A program made the translations under genes and the position numbers. Below the pieces are notes generated by a model. The model ran no database searches, was not told the DNA's origin, and was given only the letters and a program-made list of their open reading frames with translations. A DNA stretch of 64,000 nucleotides, from contig VXAZ01002109.1 of assembly GCA_013399875.1 (NCBI GenBank), forward strand, positions 2,276,716 through 2,340,715. The letters run 5' to 3'. This document shows, piece by piece, positions 48,394 through 60,916 of the stretch. The stretch is from Gymnorhina tibicen (taxonomy: Eukaryota; Chordata; Aves; Passeriformes; Artamidae). Position 1 is the stretch's first letter. Every line of letters begins with the position of its first letter.

Positions 48394-51300
48394 TTTTTTA
48401 CCAAACGCACTGAAAATAAGTGTATAAATAAACTGGTAAAAGTATCTGCAACTGAATAGAAACATCACTTCATATAACTCTGTTTTCATGACTACTAGTT
48501 TATGAGACACAGAAGACTTTTTTACTTATAAATAGATGATTTAAATGAAAAATTCAACCCAAAGCATTATTAAAAGTTTAAATCCAATGTCTTCAGTTAT
48601 TATTCATTGCTGGAACAAAAAGAAACAATACTAAAAACTTCTATTGGCTATGCCCATTCTGGCAGACAGTTTATGAAACAAATTAATAACTGCTTTGCAA
48701 GCATAACTTTTGAACTTGCAAAATAATAGACATTTTGGCACTGCTCTAGTTGTTCTGATAGAACTGCATTTGCTTCCAATCTCCAAATTTCTAGATGGAG
48801 CAGAATGAACTTTATGGCTCAGTTCCATCTAAAGACATCTAATTCTAAATAAACTATGCAAATCAGGAGAGCAAGTATAATTGTGTTATGGACGTACTTC
48901 AGCTAGACTAACTTACCTCTCAGAGAAACCTGTTCCAGTATTTCTAGAGTAGAATTTACTGCACTTTGTAGACAAAACTAAGAGTGAGGACCATGGGAGG
49001 ATGCAGACATCTCAGGCAAAATACAGGCCAATGCAAAGGCCTGCATACAAAATACCAGTTTCATATTGGAGGTGCTTACCAACAGCCCAGCAACAGGCAA
49101 TAGAGAATAAAGGCTTTTAAATATATCACTGTACTCACTGTTTTCCAATTCACAGCTCGGCAAAGCCCCTGCAAAGCCATGCATTCTCTCAATGGCTATG
49201 TTTAAACAACCAAACTGAGAATTCCCAAGCACCAAAGGCCACTTACATTCTCCAAAGTGGTCTTTCATGTAGATGATGATTGTCCCTCTTCCATCCTTTT
49301 CCTTTTTCTCATTGCCAGTGATGGAGACCCTACTGCTTAAGCACAGTTATCTTCCGAAGGAACTTGAATTTCCCTGCACATTGTATAGGAATACTAGGTG
49401 TCCAATTCTGGACCACATATATGGACACCTGAAAAGGGAAGAGTTTCAGTGCCTAAGTCTCAGTAGTGGACCTATATCTGCAAGTGGTTACATTATATAC
49501 TTAGTTATATATATAGTTGCAGCCAACTCCACAATCTTATTGCATCTAAAAGAAACGCTATAAATGTGCCACACTCTATAAAAATAATAAGCCTGAATGC
49601 CAATCTCAATCTGGTCTTGTAAGCAAAGATTAGAGTGCCTATTTCTGAGCCAGTTAAAATAAAGTAAAGGGGCACTCTACAGTTACAGAATAAGATAACA
49701 CCAGTCCTGCGAATACAATTCAGGAGTTTAAACTCAAACTGTTCTGATTTAGGTTCCAAAAATCATTATTAGTAAGTGTAAAAATTTAAAAATAAATATT
49801 TCAAATTAACAGGTCAAGAATGCTCAAGTACATCTTGATGAAAGTGACGCTGTCAGACTTTTGTCTGGTCTCAAAGTACAAAGCAAAGACATTCCAAACC
49901 AGGAACGATGTACTGATTCCCACTCCCTCCTCCCCCTTTTCATGTAACCCTTTCAACACTTAAAAACTGAAAACACATCTTATTGCAATAGTTGCTGATA
50001 GTTACTCATATTTGCTGTTTCTAAAAATATCCAAGTTTGACAGAAAAACTTGGACAGAATGTCAGATGCTGATGTATTTTCAACTAATCTTAAGGAAAAC
50101 AAAGATATTTCATCCAAAAATATTCAAGCAATTTACAAATATGATTCATAGGTGATTAATTATGGCCTTGATATTACTTCCTATACCAATAAAAACAGTA
50201 ACTCAAGACTTCAAGCCTTTTTGAGACTGGTCCAAAAACGCTTATGAAACCTTTTGAAAGAGATGTCCAAAACCAAAAGCATTAATCTTCAAAAGCATTT
50301 TATTGATTTTATACAAAATCCATACATGTACTCAAATTCAGGTTGATACTTAGCAAAATCACTTTTATAACAGTAAATACTTGTAATAGTTCCAAATTGA
50401 CTATTTCTTATGGCCCTCAATTAGAAATCTTATTATTTTGGTATTTACAATTGCTGTCTTGTGAGGACTGAGAAAATTTCTCTCTTCTATACTGTTTATT
50501 ATTTTTTCACTGGTTTTAAAGTTAAGATTCCTCTTTTGCAAAGGATTTTAGGTAAGGTTCCAGAAAATTATATTTAATTTTATGAGTAACTGTAAAGTTC
50601 CAGCTTTTCAGAGACTATTCATGTATAGATTACATGTAAAAATAACATAACCTAGACAGATTTAAAAACAAAACAAAGCCACTCAACTTTTGTGAACCAG
50701 ACTAATGACATAGGTCTGTGATGTTTTTGTCCCTGTTTCTAGGCCCTGTGTGGTGCCAAAAAGAATACAGTTTATGCCAGTCTTCATCTGACCATGGGAA
50801 AGAAACAGCCAAAGATATATAGCCAGAACTGTTTACGAGATAAACAAAAAGTTTACTGCTTCCCACATACTAGGGAAACAGTTGGATTACACATCAGCAT
50901 CTGGTTGCTCCAGACAATACTACCAGGAAGTTAATGAAATTGGAACAAGGAAATTACTATGACTCGGCACTCCATAAAAAAGTGTAATTTATCATCAGTA
51001 AAAAAACAATGGGAGCTTTGCTGATAAATTAACAAAAGAAAATAAAAAGGCAGTATTGCTGTAAAACAATAAATCAATTTTTTTTCTGGATAAGTTAGTC
51101 CTGTTCCAAAAGCTGATGTCACCTAATATTAGAAAAACGGCAACCTTGTTCTGATGAGAACTGGTGATCTTTTTGGGTTACAAGTGAGATGTTTATCTGA
51201 AGTTTCAAGATACTCATGACATGATATTCAAATGAAAACTCTCTTAGTTCTATTCTAAAGGGGTTTGATTCCAGCAAGACGAGGAACCCAGAATACATTC

Positions 51301-51689
51301 AGCATTTAGGAAAGTTTCTTCCTGTCACTAAAGGCAAAATAAGTTTTTCTCTTAAAAAACTAATTTCCCAGGAATCAAACTTGAGTTGGAAGTTTGGTGA
51401 CCTGACAGGAAAAATATTCTGAAACTCTGGAATTTGGTTGCCTGAAACTTCTCAATTTTAGTTTCAACTAAAGTTTTTTCAACTTTACTCAATCCACATT
51501 GTCTGTGGAGTACTACGAAATGTCTTATATGAAAGTTCCTAAGAAATAATTTCCTTCAAAGACAGAAAATTTCTCTTTCAGGAATGTACTTTTCATTGGT
51601 TTTGGCTGTTTCCACAGCAGATTTATTCCTGAATAAAATCTCAGTTATGGCACCACAATGGAGTAGACTATTTCCATTTCAGGTTCTTA
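48394..51689. other. Non-coding DNA, no gene seen
   Basis: AT-rich. A small TATATATA block lies at 49506-49515. ORFs of 84-96 codons near 48978-49759 overlap on both strands with no recognised product. Confidence 0.5.
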
Positions 51690-52060
51690 AGAGTGTCTTC
51701 AGACCACGGTGGGCAGAGCACACCTAGGTCAGTACACCCTGAGGCACAGCACTTACCCACTAGCCATGGCCCAGCAAGATTTTCTCAGGCTGGTCCACCC
51801 CCTCTCTGGCATCTGCGTGCCAGCAACCTAGCATACTCATGGCCTACACAAAATTCCCTGTCTGACTTACATCAGCGACTGGCAGCACTTCTCAACAAAA
51901 GGAGGAAACTTTGGCCCTGGTCTGGGTTCCTTACTCATAAGGCGTATTTGTCCCTGTGCCAACACAGGAGCAGGCAGCAAGAAGTCACCCCACGGGCTCA
52001 GTCTTCACCCATTTGCAAATTCATCTTGTCTAAAGACAGCTTGAAGAGGATGGTGTGCCT
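51690..52060. other. GC-richer interval of unknown origin
   Basis: C-rich sequence with about five CpG and few long A/T runs, clearly unlike its flanks. A 125-codon + strand ORF (51693-52070) covers it. The product is rich in Ser, Pro, His and Arg and matches nothing I recognise. It could be a diverged LTR, a non-coding RNA exon or simply a GC-rich island. Confidence 0.3.
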
Positions 52061-53411
52061 TCTCTACTAATTTCTCATGCATGGGCCTAAGAACACATGT
52101 GCCCCATACCAAGTCAAAACCCTCCTTTGGATTAGTATGAACAGATAACAGCAGCAGGCAGAAACACAGCTCTTTAGTCTGGAGGGAATAAGGGATAGCA
52201 CCATATGTATGCATGCTGGGGGCAGAAAATTGAGTTAATGGTGGAGAATCCCAATTCTCTAGGAGTTTCTGTTACAAGACAAGTATAAAATGAAATGTTA
52301 CTCCCTTCAACTTAATAATAATAGTAATTAAAAATCCTATTGTGTTTGTTTGGGGTTTTTTTGGAGCAAACACATTGCTCTCCTTATTCTTGTCACCGCT
52401 GAGGAACATGCATTCACTACCAGACCCCAAACTACATCTTCAATGTCCTTAATTATCTTGAAAACATGTAGCAGTAGACAGGATAGTCTCTTCCTCTAAG
52501 CAACCTCTACTCTAAAATAATGCCCACCTAGAGTCAGGCCTGTGTTCTTTTGCCCTACACCAGATTAGGAAAGTCTGGCAATGTCAGAAAAAAGGGTCTT
52601 CTTAAAAGACCTTCCAAAGATATTCTGTAAATTAAAGGTGTTGTAGCACCTATAGTCCTTGGTTGCAAGCAGTACAAAATTGTACTAAAGACTCAACATG
52701 TGTCCCTTGGGGTTGACCTTCAAACCAAGATGAATGAGACCTCTTTTTCTGATTATCCAACTGCCCAAAGTAAGTGATTTCACTCCACAAGGGAAATTCC
52801 AGTGGGAAAATAGCACTCTCAAAGCTGCAGCCTTGTGGTTGGCCTCTACTTACATCCAGTGTGTGTTCATCAAAATTGAGTCTAGGGGCTCTTGGGAGAA
52901 GGTGGGCTGTGGGGAAGCTTGCTTCAGAGATGGTGTATTTTGTCAGAGCTCTTTTCTCAGACAGTTGTCAGTATGGAAAGTAAGCTGTCATCAGATCCTT
53001 TTGCAAGCCAATGCATTTTACTAATCTGGCAGAAAAATACAGCAGAAGAAAACCTGACTAGCTTCCTGCCAGACTAGTAAGACGAATATGTCTTACTGCA
53101 AAAGCTGACACAGGGGAAGGGGTGGAACCATATGGCTAGAAACTGGAGCAGGGGTACAAAAGAACATGGAGAAACGATTGGGAATTCCAGTTTTCTTGGC
53201 AACAACTACATTGGCCACTCACCCACAGTCTAGGTACTCACCCGGTTCACAGCACAAGATGCTAAGAACTTTAGAGAATGTGCAGTTCATAAATGGCAAA
53301 AGTCAGGAAGATGCAGCAGCATTTCAATGAGCCACTAAGGTTCAAGGACTTGGCCCTGGCCCCTCTCAAGTCAGTGGCACAGCTACAGTCTTCTCCGCCT
53401 GGCTAGGCTTA
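52061..53411. other. Non-coding DNA, no gene seen
   Basis: Three overlapping ORFs of 61-96 codons lie at 52734-53077 in different frames, which argues against coding. A GT-rich tract lies at 52341-52364. Confidence 0.45.
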
Positions 53412-53426
53412 CTGTCTGTCTGTCTC
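53412..53426 (+). repeat. (CTGT)3 microsatellite
   Basis: CTGTCTGTCTGTCTC, a short tetranucleotide repeat. Confidence 0.8.
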
Positions 53427-56400
53427 ATCAAAACCCCACTGCAGTGTTTCCAAAACAATAGCCACTCAGAGTACTCATATATTGGATAAAATACATGCAA
53501 CTGCAGATAAAGGAACAAAAACACAGTAGGATAGAAGTGCCTCTAGCATTTGAAGCTACAGTGCTCAAGAAATATATTGCCTCATTATGTAAAATACTGC
53601 TTATTGGCAAACTTTTACCAACATTTTGTCACTCCATAAAATTAGTACCCTGTGGCTGTTCCCACTGAAACTGCAAGAATTTCCACTGTGTAAAAGGCAT
53701 GTATAAGTCATTACACGATTTAAGCCACAGATATGAAACTCACAGCCTGGAAAATACAAACAGTAGCATTGTAACAACCCAGGAACTGTACTAAAAGTTA
53801 AACAATGCCTTTGGACATTAAAGATAAGACATAGAATAGGCTAACAAACTACACAGCTGATGAAAACAGTAGTGAATTGAAGACTTGAACAAAAAGCATG
53901 AAAAGGAAGAACATCTGCAATACTTAACTACTCAAGGAAACAAAGGATAAATATTCCTGTTTCTTTAGCTGCAATCTATATCCCCACAACAGTTAAGCTA
54001 AAATTGAATGTATCTAGGAGGTAGTACAGCCCAGCAGGAGAAGTGTACAGAAGCCAAGGATAATCATATGCAATTTTATAACCCCATAAGCAAAACACTA
54101 ATTCCATAGCAATGTGAAAGAGAGGAGACCAGTTGGAGATTTGTAATTTTTCAGAGAGAAATATAAAGTATCCTTATTATTGAGAATGCTTTGCTGACAA
54201 CTCAGTTGTTACACATATGCACATACACATTCTAAGTAGTAAGACTTTAAGTAGTAAACATCATTTATTTGACTGATTTCATGCATAAATTATGAAAGTT
54301 TCTTAACAGCTATATTTTCAACAAATTCCTAATTTCAGGAAACCTTCAAGAAGGTCATCCATCATATTGTAAACCCTTCAAGGGATGGAAGTATAGTGCT
54401 AAATAAAAGTGAGCTAGGAGGGAGGCCAGGCATTAGACTTGACTTGCTGCTTAACTGTTTTCCAGTCCCTGGCTCTGTTTTGAGTTGCTCCAACTAATCA
54501 TGTCCAGTACCATATCCCAAAACCCATAAATAATGCCAGTTTATCGCAGTGACCACTCCCAAAAGCAAAATAGAGGCAGAAAAGTTGAGAAAAGCATGTC
54601 AGAATTCAAGTAAATTCTTTTTGGCACCAAAAAGAAAGAAATATTAATACAGCAAACATTATTTCAAAATGACAATTTTCCACAGTAGCGTTTAGTCAAA
54701 TTTGAAGAACCTGACTCAAAAGAACATGAGGGGGAAAATGTTCTGATTTGAAGACAATTTGACCATGGGCAATTAGGTACTGAAGGTAGGTAGGAAGTTA
54801 GTAGGTACTGAAGAGTTTCTAAAGGAAGTTCTGCTGAATGTTGCACACCACATAAAATCATCTTAAATCCTGATGAAAACCACAGGATGTATATTCTCCC
54901 CATTAAAGCACAAGAAACGGACTAAAATTAAAAGAACAACCAAGCCTCATAATGATACTATTAAGATCTTTTTTTGAGACATTTAAAAAGGATACGTTAT
55001 AGAGAAATGTAGGGCTGTGACCAAATGAGTTATTAACAGTGGGCAGAGCCAAAATACCAGAGAGATTGAAACAAATATTAGACCGATTAAAATAAAGCAG
55101 ACCTTCTCCTGTACTGTTAGCTGAGGAAGGCTCCACAAAATTTGTATTTATATTCTGATTATGTTAAAGTAATGTGAAACTTAGAGAACGACATTGCAAG
55201 TCCAACATCTCAATCTTGCATATTGCACACTCTAAAGCTTAAGATATGGGTTGGAAAGTCTAAGACTTAAATTCCCCAGTTAGTTCATTTGGCTAACACA
55301 GGATTAATACAGGGCACTGTTTCCTGATCACCGTAATGAAATTGCTCCACATGGGATGCTGAGCCAAGGTAATTAATAAACTTAAGAATTTCTGGACCAT
55401 GAACGCTAGTGAGACATTTGACTCATGAGCACTTTTTTCTAAAAAGGTTTTAGAGGAATGCAGATTTAAATGAATCTACATACTCTATAAAAGACCAGTG
55501 CACTCAGGTGGATAATTAATCTGTAATTAGATCAATAAGGCTAAACAGACAGATAAACCAGGAATGCTGTTATGTGTCCTGTATTACTTAACCAAGCTAT
55601 TGCATTTTTATCTTTATTAAATTAAAGGATTACTGCTATAGAAGGCATACAGATATTGGAACCAGGAAAAAAGATTGCTTTCCCTGATAATGATGTTGAA
55701 GTCTTTGTTAAGGATTTGTAAAAGGTCTGGCTATGTTTCTGAAGGCTTAAGGAATTGTTCAGGATTGTAGCAGTACAACATGAAGTATGCTAAATCTGAA
55801 ATAAAAAAAAAAGACAAGCAGCAGCCTAAACTTTCTAGTGCCATTAGAATGGAATGAAAAAAAGAAAACAAAAGAAAATCAAAAAAACACTTAGAGATTT
55901 GTCATTCTCATCACTCTATTAATGTTGAACTTTTCACCAATAAAATATTTTGTGATCTGATAAAACAATATTCAGTCTCATATAAAAATGTGAGCTGTTT
56001 TATTTAGACATATGAGGGTTTCATGCAAGGGTGAAAAAAAATGTTTATATTTACCAAATGTCACTCACACTTTTGCATATCTGAACGTGCATAGACTTGC
56101 AAGTGTTTCAAATGACGCATCACTAAAATATTTCATGTTAGGAAAAGGATGCAAAAAACTGCAGCATCACCAAATCTAGTTCAGATGGAGAAAACAAAAA
56201 AAAATAATTAGCACCATCTAGTCTAGATTCATAATATTTTACAGCTTGATATCTCTCCCACTCTGTGCACAACAGGCAGAAGTTCTTGTGAAACCTCTGA
56301 TAATATTCTCACATATTTATCATGGAAACTGAATCTTTTCTCACAGTCAGCAACCACTCCATAAACTCTGCAATTAATTGGGAAGCATTTTCCTTCAATG

Positions 56401-59400
56401 GGAAAAGATAATTAATTGAGAATTTTCCCTCCAAATTTAGGACCTCAGAGGCACAGTAGCTTCCCCGTTTACTTGTACAGAATGGAAAGATGACCTGACA
56501 ACACTTCTCCCCAAGAAAACAAGACTGTAAATAAAATTCGGAAGAACAAAATGTCACATCACATAATTGTTCTTTGTTGTCAATTGCACGAGATTTGTAA
56601 TGTGGCCTACAAGAAAAGTGTGAGAACTGGTATCTCTGAAATCCAGCATATATTCCAGTGATGAGAACTGCATCTCCTGGGTGCAGGTAACAGTAAAATG
56701 CTTTGTACAAAAGGCACAGAAGACTTTAAGGAGTCACAAATTATAGATTATTACATATCTAAATGTAAATGAATTACATAATTACTTTTACATTTTTAGT
56801 AAGATAGATTTCATCTTCAGAGCTTAATGTGTTTGTTAATGTAACAAACCTCAAAGTCCTCTGCAGTAAATGCTTTTATGTACAGCAAGAAAGAAATATG
56901 AGATACTTCAAATGACAGCCTGAATGCTACTTCAGTACCAGGGATAATTTAGTGGTCTCCTTCTGATTCAGTTGTTGTTTAGGTCAGCGGAAGTTGTGAA
57001 TCCCTTAAATGAGAACTGCGTGATCAAATGAAATATAATTCTCTAATAAAAGCTAAGTTGTTGCAAAGCTATATTTTATACACTAATTCCATCCAGCAGT
57101 TAAAACTCGGGTCCCTGAACAATAAAAAGCGTTTTGCTGAGCACAGTCCTTCCAGCTCCTAAGCTGCTCCTTCCCCCACTGTCTTCTATGTAACCAGCCG
57201 AATACAAAAGAGATCAATCAAACAAGATTTTTGTTTACCTTTCACTGGGAGATAGAAAGTGGTGAGCCTGCATATACTCCTTTGTCCACAGAGGATATAC
57301 ACTAGATTTTGTTTGATACACATTTTTAAAGTTCCTTTTAAGTTTTCACTTCTTAGAGGATGGTTGTGTTGCTATAGCTTTTGGCCCCTTGCTAACAGCA
57401 GCTTTTTTCCCCTCACCAGAATTTGAAGCTTTTGATCTCTTTTATCTTCTGCTTGCTCATAGCCTAAGAATTGTATCTGTGGCAAAGCTTGTTCTCTTAA
57501 GAGTCCATTGACTTATTGCTAGAAAACAAGGAAATAGCTTTCTTTTCACTCAAGTCCCTGTTGAATAATTGAATAAGATAATACATTCTGAAGGAACACA
57601 GTCTGTGTGGAATAATCAAAGCTATTGTTCATCACTGTTTGAAACGCTGCTAGGGAGATGTGGGGGGAAGGTGGAAATCCAAGAGGGCTTCTACCTAAGA
57701 AAAATATACAGATGGCAACCCAAAGTAGGCTTTTCTTAAACATCACACATGAGGCTATGCTACAACTTGGACAATAGCACATACTGAACATAAACAAACA
57801 GAGAAAAAAGCTAATAAACGAATGTATATTTTATTTAATTTCAGTGCCACAGGGAAGGCAAGGCATTAGTAGCACTCATCTTTCCAATTCAGAACAACAC
57901 AGCACAGTCCAGAAGACCATCTCATGGTAACACTGGACCATGTTTTCAGGCTGATTTTCTAAACACTGGTGACTCTCCATCGCATCCTTACCAAAAAAAG
58001 AAAAAGCAGTGCTGGCCTCCGCTGTAGTACTGTGCTCAGAGCTCACTAGCAGAGCACACTGCACAGCAGCTTGGCCAGAGGACTGTCATTTCCCAGCCTC
58101 AGCTGGAAAAGGAGTTCTTCACTTCCATCTTGCATTGTTGCACACTGCAAACCAAGAAGCTGGACGGCTGTCACCAGTGAAGAAACGACAGTACTCCAAA
58201 TGGTCGAGACCGAACACCTTCCTGCAAAAATCCAGGTGCAAAGATGCTCTAAATGTGACCTACTGGCTCCCAGTCAGGTCATCATTGCACAAGATCTGTG
58301 GTGGTATGATATCTTCTGACACTGCCTGCCTATTGTTGGAACTATGGTCATGCAGGTCCTTATTCTGCAGCTTTCTCCTAAGGAGCGGGTTTTCCCAGAA
58401 CAATTTCTTTATTTCCACTCAATAAGAGAGAAGAAGTGGGTTGAAACTATATTTATGTAGCTTCTCAGCTGTGATGTTCAGTCCTGGCAACTGCAAATTT
58501 TATTTTTAAAAATCTTTGAGTAGAATTACACTCTACAAAAGCAGGCTATCATTATCTTAAAAGCACTTTTTTTTTTAACATCCTTTTCACTTCTTTTCAA
58601 AATGCTGTAGAGACTTTACAAACACCTAATGGGAAAAAATTATTTATATATCACAGCCAAATTCTTAATTTAATCCATTACCGTGTAAAAGAGCACACAT
58701 ACTCATGTCTTAGAGTTAATTATTAAGAGTGGAAATTGCGTGTGTGTATTTATACTTAATACCCTCTTCTTTTTTTATTTTCTGTAAATAAGTCCATTTT
58801 CATTCAGGGGAACAGCAAATTTCAACCCTGGAAGTAGAGAAATCCTCTGCAAAATTCTGACAATGCAATGTCTACATTCTAGAAAATGAAATATTAAAGG
58901 GTAAAAATGATTAATTTTATTTGTTTCTGAGTTTGGCAAAAAGAGGATATGAAAGCATATTAAGTCATGAATTTCATGTTCTACATACAGTGCCATAAGG
59001 GAATAAAGATTTAAAGGTTAGCAGAGCAAGAAAGACAACCACAGCAGTAGTAAAAAAAATAATTAGCAATCTTTCTGTCTCCACAAATAAACAAAAATTA
59101 GTGTAGCATGGCTACTACCAAATGAGTTCTTCACGCTTTACATAAAGAATTGTAAAAAGGATATCAAAAGACCCTTCCAGTCTTCTATTCCCTCCCAATT
59201 ACTAAATATTTCTTTGTGAAAGCTATTTTTCTGCCTAAGGAAAGGGAAACTCTAAACAGAATAATCATTTGGACCAGTTTTTAATGTCTTTTTTAAAGAC
59301 ACGTGATGGTATTTTACTTTACTTCACTTGTCAACTCTCTTTTCATAGCTCAAGTCATCAAGCACTAAGGTTATTGGTGAAAAAATTTAAGAAAAAAATG

Positions 59401-59590
59401 GCAGAGAGATACAACATTTGGACTCAGATTGCCCTTTCCCCTTGTAATTTCTACAGAACAAAGTTTATTAGGTCCTGAGTGAAAATTTTCTTACAAAGGT
59501 TTGCCTCTGGAGATAGGTAATTTTGAGGAAAATTCCTCAGAGCAGCCCCATATCTGCTCTAACTTTGGTGGCTTCCTCAAGGTACAACTC
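53427..59590. other. Long non-coding stretch, no gene seen
   Basis: AT-rich. A 12-bp direct repeat TAGGTACTGAAG occurs at 54774-54785 and 54802-54813. Two longer ORFs (56309-56710 minus, 133 codons; 58009-58425 plus, 138 codons) are unassigned. A/G-rich runs lie near 55801-55890 and a T10 run at 58567-58576. Confidence 0.5.
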
Positions 59591-59601
59591 AAGTGAAGTC
59601 A

Positions 59602-59618
59602 CGCCGCACGCGTTCCCG
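59602..59618. promoter_or_regulatory. Five-CpG knot with MluI and E2F-like sites
   Basis: CGCCGCACGCGTTCCCGCC contains five CpG in 17 bases, an ACGCGT site and TTCCCGCC, which resembles the E2F consensus half-site. Nothing around it looks like a promoter or exon, and the flanks return to ordinary AT-rich DNA at once. The regulatory label is speculative. Confidence 0.2.
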
Positions 59619-60810
59619 CCCTGGAAGGTTGTTACTCCAGTATGCACCATCCACCAACGAAATCAATGACAAATTCAGCATCACCTGAAGTTGCATAGAT
59701 CTGGAATAAGGACACTAAACATTTCCTCTACCAGTTCCCATGATAAATGAGAGTCAAAACTGACGCAGCCAGGTAGCTCATGTCACAGCTTTCCACAAGA
59801 ATAGAGGAAATGGGGAAAAGCCATTACGGTAAAGAGGTCCAGATAAAGCTCTATGCCCTGCAGGTCGTTTCCTATGAGCAGAAGTTAACCTAGACTAGAC
59901 CTTCAGCCCCAATGACAACACTGAATGAGAATTACTGCTTTTTCTTTTTTTTTTTGTTTTTAAAGAGTTAGCTTTTCTAAGATATACACTTAAAATAATG
60001 TCATAAGTTATAAATTAAGTCTGTAAAATATAGTTCAGCAACAATGATATAAATTCTCAGCAGTGGTACTGAATATCTCCTCACAATACTTTTGAAGTCC
60101 AAAAACACCTTCAGAGATGTTTCAGGAATCTTTTCAGCCAGGCTTTCAGGCTGCATATCAGTTGGTTTAACTGTTTTGCATACTACATTGCAAATGTATT
60201 TAATGCACTTATTTACTGCCTAATTCCCTTTAGATTCTGTTACGTATGGACAACACTTTTTATACAGAAGTTCTGACAAAAGCTTTAAATAAAGTTAATT
60301 TGTAAGATTACAGCTGTACTAAGCTTTTCAAGGTCGCAAAACAAATAGTTTCCAGGCTTGACACAAGGCTTAATCAAGAAAAAAAAAGACCCCAAACCAA
60401 CCAAGAAACAAATAAAAATCTTATCATATAAAGGGCATTTTTGTTTTCACAAGAGATCTTTTCTTGCATAGTCAGTCACAAAAAATAGAAGTCCAGCTGC
60501 CCCTGAACTTAATAAGATCTGCAATGATGCGTTACTACTAGCAATGAGAACACCATTGGTATCAGTAAGAATGACAGCAGTGAGGAAAAAATAACAGGTC
60601 ACAGTTACATGGTCAATCAAAAACCTGTCTCTACCTACCAGTATAGACAGTCTTCACAATTTCATCATGGCTCATGGGATATTTAATACCCTTTTCTTGA
60701 AAATACAGTCCCAAGGTTTGTGATCATACTGCATCCCTCAAGTTTAATCTTTAAAAGTTTCTATCCCATGAAACTTCTAAGAAACATTTAAAAACTAAAC
60801 TCCATGTGTT
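59619..60810. other. Non-coding DNA, no gene seen
   Basis: A T-rich run lies at 59942-59962. No gene or known repeat was recognised. Confidence 0.5.
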
Positions 60811-60916
60811 CAGAGGAAAACAAAAAAAAACAACAAAAACCCCCAAACCAAACAAAAAAAAGAAACCAAAAAACCTCACCCCAAATAACTTAAAAAAAAC
60901 CCCAAAACCCCAGAGG
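60811..60916 (+). repeat. A/C-rich tract flanked by CAGAGG direct repeats
   Basis: About 94 bases (60817-60910) of A-runs and CCC/CCCC blocks lie between CAGAGG at 60811-60816 and an identical CAGAGG at 60911-60916. The arrangement resembles an insertion with a 6-bp target-site duplication, but six bases can recur by chance. On the minus strand it is a G/T-rich tract and yields a Phe/Gly/Val-rich ORF that is not a gene. Confidence 0.6.

Noticed and set aside
54016..54026. let-7-like AGGAGGTAGTA
   Set aside because: The rest of the mature sequence and the hairpin partner are absent.
58009..58425. 138-codon + strand ORF overlapping an 82-codon ORF in another frame
   Set aside because: No recognisable product, and two open frames over the same DNA point to composition rather than coding.
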